This document shows, piece after piece, positions 43,297 to 51,210 of a stretch of 64,000 bases of DNA; the stretch's first letter is position 1, and every line of letters starts with the position of its first letter. The stretch spans positions 1,488,001-1,552,000 of the forward strand of contig OZ244898.1 in assembly GCA_965221585.1 (NCBI GenBank), written 5' to 3'. The translations under genes and the position numbers were made by a program. The notes below the pieces were generated by a model, which was not told the origin of the DNA, searched no databases, and worked only from the letters and a program-made list of their open reading frames with translations. This stretch comes from VXYK01 sp965221585 (GTDB lineage: Bacteria > Actinomycetota > Acidimicrobiia > Acidimicrobiales > Aldehydirespiratoraceae).

Positions 43297-45174
43297 CTAC
43301 TCCTGGGTTCGCGGGTCTGTATGGACGAGGACGCTGATGGCGAGCGGTCCTAGGGTCAGCTCGAGCGACTGGTCCTGGCCGTGGCTGGGGACAGCTTCGG
43401 TCGAGCGGTCGTCGTTGGTCACCCCACTGCCGCCGTAGGAGATCGCGTCGGAGTCGAGCACTGCGCTCCAAGTTCCCACGAGAGGCACACCGACGCGGTA
43501 GTTCTGCTTCGGAACTGGTGTGAAGTTGGCTACCACCAGCGCCGGCTGCGCGTTCGGCGTGCTGCGCAGAAAGGCGTAGACGCTGTTCGAGGCGTCGTCA
43601 CCGATTATCCAGGCGAACCCGTCATCTCGGCAATCACTCCGGTAGAGGGCTGGGTGCGAGCGATAGAGCCGGTTCAGATCCGCGACATAGTCCTTCATTT
43701 GCGCTTTGGGGGGATCGGCGAGGCTGGCCCAGTCCAGTTCTGTCTCGTGGTCCCACTCGCCCTCCACTGCGAACTCGGCTCCCATGAACAGCAGTTTCTT
43801 TCCTGGGAGCGTCCATTGGTAACCGAGCAGGAGCCTGAGGTTGGCGCGCTTCTGCCATTCGTCGCCCGGCATCTTGTTCAGCAGTGATCCCTTGCCGTGT
43901 ACGACTTCATCGTGGGAGAGCGGCGCCATGAAGTTCTCGGAGAACTGGTAGACCGTTCGAAACGTCAGTTCATCGTGGTGATGTCGCCGATGCACCGGTT
44001 CTCGTGCGAAGTATTGAAGCGTGTCGTGCATCCAACCCATGTCCCACTTGTACCCGAACCCGAGTCCGCCTGCGTCTACCGGTGTGGTGACTCCAGGCCA
44101 GGCGGTTGACTCTTCGGCGATGACTTGGATGCCCGGGTGCTCTTGGTACAGGGAACGGTTCAGTTCCTGCAGGAGGCTCACCGCCCCGAGGTTTTCTTTG
44201 CCTCCCTGTTCGTTGGGGATCCACTCCCCCTCAGCGCGTGAATAGTCGCGGTACAGCATGGAGGCGACGGCATCGACCCGGATCGCGTCGATGTGGTACT
44301 GCTTCACCCAGAAGTGGGCGCTGGAGAGCAGGAAGCTGCGAACTTCGTTGCGGTCGTAGTTGAAGATGCAGCTGTTCCAGTCCGGGTGGAAGCCCAGGCG
44401 GGGGTCTGCGTGTTCGTACAGGTGTGTGCCGTCGAAGGTACCCAGACCGTGAGCGTCGGTCGGAAAGTGGGACGGCACCCAATCAAGGACGACTCCGATC
44501 CCTGCTTGGTGGAGCAGATCGATCATGGCCATGAAATCGGTCGGGCTCCCGTAACGGGCTGTGGGAGCGAAGTATCCCGTCGTCTGATATCCCCAAGACC
44601 CGTAGAACGGATGCTCGGTCACCGGCAGCAGTTCGACATGGGTGAAGCCTGTCTCGGCGATGTAGTCGATCAACTGTTTGGCGATGGCGCGGTAGCCGCC
44701 GGGCTCGTAGCGCCAGGAGCCGAGGTGCAGTTCGTAGATCGAGACGGGCGCGTCGAATTCCAGCCGGGATCCGCGCTGGGCCATCCAGTCGTCGTCGCCC
44801 CACGCGTAGTCGAGTTCGGTGATTATCGACGCGGTTCGGGGCGGTTCTTCGAAGGCGAAGCCGTAGGGGTCGGCCTTGTCGAAGGCTCTGCCGTCAGCGG
44901 GTTGTATCCGGTACTTGTAGCGCTGAGCCGGTTCCGCAGCCAAGGTCGCGCGCCACACGCCGGACGGATCCGGCTCGAGTGCGAAGTCGCGTTCGGCCTG
45001 CCAGTCGTTGAAATCACCGATGACATGCACGGATTGTGCGCCTGGAGCCCAGACACGGAACGAGACTGCGTCGGCGGCGCAATGGGCACCGAGCACTTCG
45101 TAGGCTGCGATGTGGGTTCCCCCGTTGAACGACCAGGCATCTTCGGACGTGAAGTCGCGGCCGAGTCCGCTCAT
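43297..45174 (-). CDS. glgB: 1,4-alpha-glucan branching enzyme
   Basis: 625 aa. The N-terminal CBM48 module (VSFRVWAPGAQSVHVIGDFN) precedes GH13: VLDWVPSHFPTDAHGL, the nucleophile Asp in AIRVDAVASMLYRDYSR, the acid/base Glu in VIAEESTAWPGVT and PLSHDEVVHGKGSLL. It introduces alpha-1,6 branches. It is the first gene of glgB-glgC, divergent from the phosphofructokinase gene across a 129-bp control region. Confidence 0.95.
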   Translation of the reverse strand: MSGLGRDFTSEDAWSFNGGTHIAAYEVLGAHCAADAVSFRVWAPGAQSVHVIGDFNDWQAERDFALEPDPSGVWRATLAAEPAQRYKYRIQPADGRAFDKADPYGFAFEEPPRTASIITELDYAWGDDDWMAQRGSRLEFDAPVSIYELHLGSWRYEPGGYRAIAKQLIDYIAETGFTHVELLPVTEHPFYGSWGYQTTGYFAPTARYGSPTDFMAMIDLLHQAGIGVVLDWVPSHFPTDAHGLGTFDGTHLYEHADPRLGFHPDWNSCIFNYDRNEVRSFLLSSAHFWVKQYHIDAIRVDAVASMLYRDYSRAEGEWIPNEQGGKENLGAVSLLQELNRSLYQEHPGIQVIAEESTAWPGVTTPVDAGGLGFGYKWDMGWMHDTLQYFAREPVHRRHHHDELTFRTVYQFSENFMAPLSHDEVVHGKGSLLNKMPGDEWQKRANLRLLLGYQWTLPGKKLLFMGAEFAVEGEWDHETELDWASLADPPKAQMKDYVADLNRLYRSHPALYRSDCRDDGFAWIIGDDASNSVYAFLRSTPNAQPALVVANFTPVPKQNYRVGVPLVGTWSAVLDSDAISYGGSGVTNDDRSTEAVPSHGQDQSLELTLGPLAISVLVHTDPRTQE

Positions 45175-45303
45175 TGACCCGGCTCAAAACACTGACCCAA
45201 AGTCGGGCTTCTCGGATCCGAGTCGGTGCCGTCGGTAACAGACATCAGAGGCGAAGATAACATGCCTCGGTTGAGGTCTACGCTCCGGTAGGAGGAACTT
45301 CAG

Positions 45304-46452
45304 ATGAAAATCGCAGTACTGACTGGTGGAGGGGACGTCCCCGGGCTGAACCCCTGCTTGAAGACTGCTGTCAACCGGATCTGTGACGCCGGATCGGAGG
45401 TGGTCGGGGTCCGTCGCGGTTGGGGCGGCCTGCTCAACGCAGATCCCAACGACGCCGCGTCGCTCGCCGCCAACACTGTTGCCTTGACCCCCGGCGTGGT
45501 CCGCAAGATAGATCGTACGGGCGGCACCTTCCTGCACACTTCACGCAGCAACCCGGGACGTGTTGCGACAAAGGATGTTCCACCGTTTCTGCGCTCAGAA
45601 GTCAGCGGCGAGGGACCCCATGATTTGACCTCGAACGCGATCGCGGTGTTGGAGGCGCTCGGTGTCGACGCGTTGATCGCGATCGGGGGTGACGACACTT
45701 TGTCGTATGCCTTGAGGATGCACAACGAAGGTGTACCGGTCATCGCGATTCCAAAGACCATGGACAACGATGTGCACGGGACCGACTACTGCATCGGTTT
45801 CTCCACCGCGATCAGCCGTGGTGTCGAGTTCATCCACAGCCTGCGAACCAGCACCGGTTCCCACGAGCGGATCGCCGTGGTTGAGTTGTTCGGTCGCTAC
45901 TCGGGCGAGACTTCTCTGATCACGGCCTATCTGGCCGGTGTCGACCGGGCGCTGATCTCAGAAGTCCCCTTCGACATCGACCGGCTGGCCGAACTGGTGA
46001 TGAAGGACAAGGCCGCCAACCCCTCAAACTATGCGATGATCACGGTTTCGGAAGGCGCTTCGATCCAGGGCGGTGAGGTGCACCTTTCGGGTGAGGCCGA
46101 TGCCTATGGGCATCGTAAGCTCGGTGGGATCGGAGCAACGACCGGGGCTCTGCTGACCGAGCGCACCGGTGAGGGCATCATTCTGCAGGAGGTCGCCTAT
46201 CTGATGCGTTCGGGACGCCCGGACAGTCTCGACCTGATGGTCGCTTCCAACTACGCGGTGATGGCCTCCAACCTGGCGCTTGAGGGCGTTTCGGGACGGA
46301 TGGTCGCTCTGCAGAACGGCGTCTACACCAACGTCGACGTGTCAGTCACCGGTGAGGGGGCCAGGCGTGTCGATGTCGACGAACTCTACGACGTGGAGCA
46401 GTACCGCCCGTTGCTCCGCCAAGTAGCCGGCAAACCCATGTTCCTGTACTGA
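45304..46452 (+). CDS. 6-phosphofructokinase, probably PPi-dependent
   Basis: 382 aa, with a strong AGGAGGA ribosome site. The substrate loop MKIAVLTGGGDVPGLNP is at the N-terminus. Two residues known to set phosphoryl-donor choice in this family are of the PPi type: Asp131 in IGGDD, where ATP enzymes have Gly, and Lys151 in PKTMDND. PPi enzymes catalyse a reversible, near-equilibrium reaction between fructose-6-phosphate and fructose-1,6-bisphosphate. It neighbours the glycogen genes, so it may carry flux in both directions. The PPi call follows from residues, not assay. Confidence 0.88.
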   Translation: MKIAVLTGGGDVPGLNPCLKTAVNRICDAGSEVVGVRRGWGGLLNADPNDAASLAANTVALTPGVVRKIDRTGGTFLHTSRSNPGRVATKDVPPFLRSEVSGEGPHDLTSNAIAVLEALGVDALIAIGGDDTLSYALRMHNEGVPVIAIPKTMDNDVHGTDYCIGFSTAISRGVEFIHSLRTSTGSHERIAVVELFGRYSGETSLITAYLAGVDRALISEVPFDIDRLAELVMKDKAANPSNYAMITVSEGASIQGGEVHLSGEADAYGHRKLGGIGATTGALLTERTGEGIILQEVAYLMRSGRPDSLDLMVASNYAVMASNLALEGVSGRMVALQNGVYTNVDVSVTGEGARRVDVDELYDVEQYRPLLRQVAGKPMFLY

Positions 46453-46464
46453 CCGTCGGCCACC

Positions 46465-46491
46465 GATCCGAAACCCCAACGTGCTCGGATC
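46465..46491. terminator. Inverted repeat between convergent phosphofructokinase and P450 genes
   Basis: GATCCGA (46465-46471) and TCGGATC (46485-46491) form a perfect 7-bp stem with a 13-base loop in the 37-bp gap between the two stop codons. Position fits a bidirectional terminator, but there is no T-run. Confidence 0.45.
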
Positions 46492-47698
46492 ATGAAGAAA
46501 CAGGCTTGACGACACAAGTCGCCGGGCCACGCACCGTGTTGGTTTGCACGTAAGTGACTTCGTCGGGGTCGACTTCGAAATCCGGGAAGCGTGCGAGCAT
46601 ATCCTGAAGGCCGACTTTGCCTTCGAGACGGGCCAGGGCTGCGCCGAGGCAATAATGCGCCCCGTAGCCGAGACTCAGGTGCCTGTGGATCTTGCGAGTG
46701 CAATCGAACTCGTTTGCGCGTTCGTACTGTCGCTCGTCACGGCCGGCGGCGCCTGTCAACAAGAGCATCTTCGAACCCTGTGGGACGGTTTGACCGTGCA
46801 GTTCGACATCGTTGGCGACGTAGCGTCCCTGGGTGGGTGACGGCGCCTCGAAGCGCAGCAGTTCCTCGACAGCACTCACGCAAAGTGACGGGTCGTCAAC
46901 CAGCTTGCGGCGCTGATCCGGCCATTGGGAAAGCACCAAGGCGGCCGACGCCAGTAGCCGAGCAACGGTTTCGTTCCCGGCCACGTTGATCAACATCATC
47001 ATCGCCATCAACTCGACATCGCTGAGTTTGCGCACGGTGCCGTCAGTGTCGGTGAGGTCTGCTTCGATCAGTTGCGACACCATGTCTTGGCGAGGGTCCT
47101 GGCGCCGCTGTTGGATCACGTTCCAGTAGTACTCCTGGAGCCGTCGGCTGTCTTCGATCGCTTCTGCGCTGCGGGTTTCTTCACCCTCTTCGCGGTGCAC
47201 CTGGGCGTCGCTCCAGATGCGCAGGTTGTCGTGGTCTTCTTCGGGAAAGCCAAGCAGTGACGAGATGACCATCACCGGTAGTCGAGCTGTGAAAGCATCG
47301 ACAATCTCGAACTCAGACAGTCCGACCAGGGGGTCGAGGTAACCAGCACAGAGAGTTCGGATGCGGTCCTCGAGGTAGCTCATCGCTCTCGGCGTAAACC
47401 AACGAGCCACCACTGACCGCAGGACATCGTGTTGCGGCGGGTCCATCTCGATCATCGAGGCGAACTGGGGCTCTTGACCGATCGAGTCGAGTGTTATGCC
47501 CTTGGCGGAGCTGAAGTTCTCGACATCGAGGGATACGGCCATGACATCGTCGAAGCGGCTCACTGCATAGAAGTCGTAGCGGTCGTTGCGGTACAGCGGG
47601 GCTTCATCTCGTAGCCGTTGCCAGGCCTGGTACGGAGACCGGCGTAGTTCCTGGTCGTAAGGATCCCAATACGGATCTGCTGCGTTGTATGCGGTCAT
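46490..47698 (-). CDS. Cytochrome P450
   Basis: 402 aa, the usual soluble bacterial length. The I-helix oxygen-activation motif is INVAGNETVARLLA (about residue 240), the K-helix ExxR is in EELLRFEAP, and the heme loop is LGYGAHYCLGAALARLE with the cysteine ligand. The Thr in GNET is present. Redox partners are not adjacent; the small ferredoxin at 23782 is a candidate. The substrate is unknown. It is a single gene, divergent from the sulfatase. Confidence 0.93.
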   Translation of the reverse strand: MTAYNAADPYWDPYDQELRRSPYQAWQRLRDEAPLYRNDRYDFYAVSRFDDVMAVSLDVENFSSAKGITLDSIGQEPQFASMIEMDPPQHDVLRSVVARWFTPRAMSYLEDRIRTLCAGYLDPLVGLSEFEIVDAFTARLPVMVISSLLGFPEEDHDNLRIWSDAQVHREEGEETRSAEAIEDSRRLQEYYWNVIQQRRQDPRQDMVSQLIEADLTDTDGTVRKLSDVELMAMMMLINVAGNETVARLLASAALVLSQWPDQRRKLVDDPSLCVSAVEELLRFEAPSPTQGRYVANDVELHGQTVPQGSKMLLLTGAAGRDERQYERANEFDCTRKIHRHLSLGYGAHYCLGAALARLEGKVGLQDMLARFPDFEVDPDEVTYVQTNTVRGPATCVVKPVSS

Positions 47699-47836
47699 GG
47701 TTTGGTTCGGGTGCCCTGAAGCTCGGCAGGGACGATCGCCTGCCGATGCCGGGCCCGACGCTAGGAGGGGCGGGGTTTTCCGTCAATGCAGCTCTGAGTC
47801 CTACGATGTGTGCGGCCTCTGGGAGGTGGCGCAGCT

Positions 47837-49582
47837 ATGAGTCTTGACCCGGACCGTCCAAACATCCTGTGGGTTTCGTTCGAGGACACGAACCCCTTCT
47901 ACGGATGCTACGGCGACTCGGTGGCGCGCACCCCGGTGGTGGATCGACTCGCCGCGGAGGGCACACGATATCCCTTGGCCTTCTCGACAGCCGGAGTTTG
48001 TGCGCCGGCTCGCTCCGCGGTGATAACCGGCATGTATCCGATCTCGATCGGGACCCATCACATGCGTACCACCCACACCAACCCCTCAGTTCCAGAGCTT
48101 CCCACCCCCTACTCGGCGCTTTTACCACCCCATGTCAAGTGTTTCACCGAGTACCTGCGAGCTGCGGGTTGGTACTGCACCAACAACTGGAAGGCCGACT
48201 ACCAGTTCAACGAGCCACGAAGCGCCTGGGACGAATGTTCGGACGCGGCTCACTGGCGGAACCGTCCGGATCCTGACCAGCCCTTCTTCGCGGTCTTCAA
48301 TCCGCACAACACCCACGAGAGCGGCATGTGGACCGGCATGATCGATGAAATCACCTTCGATCCAGCCGACGTGGTCGTGCCGCCGACGTTTCCGGACACG
48401 CCCAAAGTGCGCGAGTCGCTCGCACAGATGTACACCCAGATAGAGATCGCTGACAGCTACTTCGGAGATCTGCTCAAGCAACTCGACGACGATGGCCTGG
48501 CCGACAACACGATTGTGGTGCACTGGTCGGACCACGGACCTCTCCCCCGCGGCAAGCGTTGGCCCTACGACTCCGGCATCCACATTCCGATGATCGTGCG
48601 CTGGCCACAGCGTGTCGCGGGAGGTGTCGTGAGTGATCGGCTGGTCAGCAGTATGGACCTCGGGCCGAGCATGCTCTCGGTCTGTGGCATCGATATCCCC
48701 TCGCATATGCAGGGCCGAGCATTTCTCGGTGACAGCGCTGCGGTGCCACGGCAATACGTTCACGCTTCGCGTGACCGCCACGACAGCGCCTATGACCGTG
48801 TAAGGGCGGTGCGCGACAAGCAGTTCAAGTATCTGCGGAACTATTACCCGCAACAGCCTTACGTCAGTTGGATCCCGTTCCGCAACGCGCATCCGATAAT
48901 GGCGGAGCTGATGCGCCTTCACGTGCTTGGAGAACTCGGCACTGTCCCGAGTCAGTTCCTGGCGAACTCACGTCCAGTAGAGGAGTTGTATGACTGCAAG
49001 AGCGATCCGCACGAGACGCGGAACCTTGCCAGTGACCCCGAACACCAGGACACCCTTGAACGCATGCGGGCCGAATGCGACCGCTGGTTGCGCGAAGTCG
49101 GCGACCTGGGACAGATCTCGGAGGCCCAGATGGTCGCCGATTGGTATCCCGACGGGGTGCCGCAAGTTCCTGCTCCCCTCGTCATTCCCATTACGCCCTC
49201 GGATCCCGGCAGCTCTGCTGTTCATGGCCAGAAGTACGCCTTGGTCGAAGCGATCGTCGCCATGAGCAAGCGGGAGTCGTCTTCAGAATCCGGGGTTGTC
49301 GAGCAACTCGCGTCAGCGGTCTCCGCCAGTGCCGACGAACCAAGCGAGGATCAACAGGATCGCCCGGTCGAACTCGAAGGACCGGCGCTCATTCAGCTTC
49401 ACTCGGGAACCCAGGGCGCATCCATCGAGTATCGCCTCAACGACGATCCTCACTGGCGGCTCTACTGCGGACCGATAGGCGTGCAGCAAGGGCAGTCGCT
49501 CACGCTCCATGCTCGTGCTGACCGCATCGGCTTCGAGCCCAGCCCCGAGATCTCTGTACAGGTCAGGTGCGTGCCGATCTAA
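47837..49582 (+). CDS. Sulfatase with a C-terminal CHB_HEX-like domain
   Basis: 581 aa from ATG 47837 (GGGAGG upstream). The formylglycine signature is CAPAR with Cys55, the C-x-P-x-R form converted by formylglycine-generating enzyme. Metal ligands appear in WVSFEDTNPF and WSDHGPLPRGK. The last 65 residues (IQLHSGTQGASIEYRLNDDP, then LYCGPIGVQQGQSLTLHARA) resemble the CHB_HEX carbohydrate-associated beta domain. There is no signal peptide, so despite the polysaccharide-like add-on it looks cytoplasmic. It probably releases sulfate from a sugar or small organic sulfate. Confidence 0.9.
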   Translation: MSLDPDRPNILWVSFEDTNPFYGCYGDSVARTPVVDRLAAEGTRYPLAFSTAGVCAPARSAVITGMYPISIGTHHMRTTHTNPSVPELPTPYSALLPPHVKCFTEYLRAAGWYCTNNWKADYQFNEPRSAWDECSDAAHWRNRPDPDQPFFAVFNPHNTHESGMWTGMIDEITFDPADVVVPPTFPDTPKVRESLAQMYTQIEIADSYFGDLLKQLDDDGLADNTIVVHWSDHGPLPRGKRWPYDSGIHIPMIVRWPQRVAGGVVSDRLVSSMDLGPSMLSVCGIDIPSHMQGRAFLGDSAAVPRQYVHASRDRHDSAYDRVRAVRDKQFKYLRNYYPQQPYVSWIPFRNAHPIMAELMRLHVLGELGTVPSQFLANSRPVEELYDCKSDPHETRNLASDPEHQDTLERMRAECDRWLREVGDLGQISEAQMVADWYPDGVPQVPAPLVIPITPSDPGSSAVHGQKYALVEAIVAMSKRESSSESGVVEQLASAVSASADEPSEDQQDRPVELEGPALIQLHSGTQGASIEYRLNDDPHWRLYCGPIGVQQGQSLTLHARADRIGFEPSPEISVQVRCVPI

Positions 49583-49583
49583 C

Positions 49584-49612
49584 CGGAATCTCCCTTGTCA
49601 ATCAGGATTCCG
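49584..49612. terminator. Inverted repeat between convergent sulfatase and aldehyde dehydrogenase
   Basis: CGGAATC (49584-49590) and GATTCCG (49606-49612) form a perfect 7-bp stem with a 15-base loop just after the sulfatase stop and covering the end of the dehydrogenase gene. There is no T-run. Confidence 0.4.
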
Positions 49613-51071
49613 CTGGTTCGGCCAACAATTTCGTCTGTAGGAACTCTTCGAGTCCGGCCACGCCGTTCTCGCGGCCGATTCCCGATTGCTTGTAGCCACC
49701 GAAGGGAGCGTCCGGGGCGTGCCAGATTCCGCCGTTGACGCTGAACGTCCCCGTCCTGATCCGACGGGCGACGTCAAGTGCGCGGGCGCGGTCTGCGGCT
49801 TGGACACCCCCGGACAGGCCGTATTTCGAGTTGTTGGCGATGCGGACTGCGTCGTCGTCGCCGTCGTGGGGCAGCACGACCAGTACGGGGCCGAAGACTT
49901 CGTCTTGAGCGATTTCGCTGTTCTCCTCGACCCCCACGAGCACGGTCGGTTGAAAGAAGAATCCCCTTTCGTGCTCTGTCGAACTTCCACCGGTCACAAC
50001 TGAAGCACCGGCTTGGACCGCGCGGTCGACCATGCTCTGCACCTTGTCCCGCTGTTTTGCGCTGATCAGCGGCCCCACATAGTTCGCCGGATCGAATGGG
50101 TCGCCGACACCGAAACTCTCGAAGATCTCGACGGCCAGTTTCACAGCACGGTCCATGCTTGCTCTCGGCACGAGCAGGCGCGAAGTGATTGCGCAGCCTT
50201 GCCCGGCATGAGAATTGGCAGCCATGGAACACACGAACGCTCCCCCGTCCACGCTTTCTTCGTCGAGCACCAACATTGCCGATTTCCCGCCCAACTCGAG
50301 AAAGACCTTCTTCAGAGTTGTGCTGGCCGCTGCCATGATCGCTTTCCCCACCGCTGTTGAGCCGGTGAAAGTGATCATGTCGACATCCGGGTCGGTTGTC
50401 ATGACAACGCCCGGTTCGACTTCGCTGGAGGTGAGCACGTTGACCGTCCCTGCCGGAAAATCGGTGTGCTCACAGATCAGCCGGCCCAGTGCCAGGTTGA
50501 TCAGCGGCGTATCGGGGGCTCCCTTCAGCACCACGGTGCAGCCGGCAGCCAACGCAGGGCCGAGTTTGGCCAGATTCAACTGTGTCGGATAGTTGTAGGC
50601 CGAAATCGCACTCACCACGCCGTATGGTTCACGTTCGATCCAGCGGTGATGCATTCCTCCATACGCTTCGGCCACTCCCAGATCAACTGTCGGTTGGTAC
50701 GACTCGGCTAGGTCGGCGTAGTAGTCGAGGATCCCTATGGGTCCCTCTAGCGCCGGGCCGCTGGTCATCGAGATCGGTACACCCACCTCCGATATCGTCA
50801 AGGTGCGCAGGTCTTCGAGGTTGTCGCGCATTGCTTGAGCCAGTTGACGCAGGCAGTTGGCTCTGAAGCCGGCGTCGGTCGACCAACTGGTCTCATCGAA
50901 AGCACGGCGAGCCGCGCTGATTGCCCGTTCGACATCGGCGACGGTCGCGTCGGCGGCCTCGCCAATGGTCTCCTCTGTTGCCGGGTTCAACGAGGTGAAC
51001 GTTCGGTTGCCGCTGGCTGATACGAGCTCGCCGTCGATGAGCAGATGGTTGTCTTGGTTCCAGAACGCCAT
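49602..51071 (-). CDS. NAD(P)-dependent aldehyde dehydrogenase
   Basis: 489 aa. It contains the GAPDTPLINL-type NAD segment, the general base Glu in FLELGGKSAML and the catalytic Cys in AGQGCAITSRLLVP. The C-terminal PFGGYKQSGIGRENG is the oligomerisation/NAD loop. It oxidises an aldehyde to a carboxylate. It is a single gene divergent from the MFS-ABC transporter operon, sharing a 139-bp control region, which may link its substrate to what that transporter carries. Confidence 0.93.
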   Translation of the reverse strand: MAFWNQDNHLLIDGELVSASGNRTFTSLNPATEETIGEAADATVADVERAISAARRAFDETSWSTDAGFRANCLRQLAQAMRDNLEDLRTLTISEVGVPISMTSGPALEGPIGILDYYADLAESYQPTVDLGVAEAYGGMHHRWIEREPYGVVSAISAYNYPTQLNLAKLGPALAAGCTVVLKGAPDTPLINLALGRLICEHTDFPAGTVNVLTSSEVEPGVVMTTDPDVDMITFTGSTAVGKAIMAAASTTLKKVFLELGGKSAMLVLDEESVDGGAFVCSMAANSHAGQGCAITSRLLVPRASMDRAVKLAVEIFESFGVGDPFDPANYVGPLISAKQRDKVQSMVDRAVQAGASVVTGGSSTEHERGFFFQPTVLVGVEENSEIAQDEVFGPVLVVLPHDGDDDAVRIANNSKYGLSGGVQAADRARALDVARRIRTGTFSVNGGIWHAPDAPFGGYKQSGIGRENGVAGLEEFLQTKLLAEPAES

Positions 51072-51210
51072 GGTTATGTCTACCTTTCAGATGCGCCTGG
51101 GCCACAAACGCGATCGGTCCAACGGTGAGCGTCATGGCCAATGGGTTTCTCCGAGTTCAGGGGGTGACGCGAGAATGGCTTCAGCAGATCTTGCATTCTG
51201 GGATTATCAC

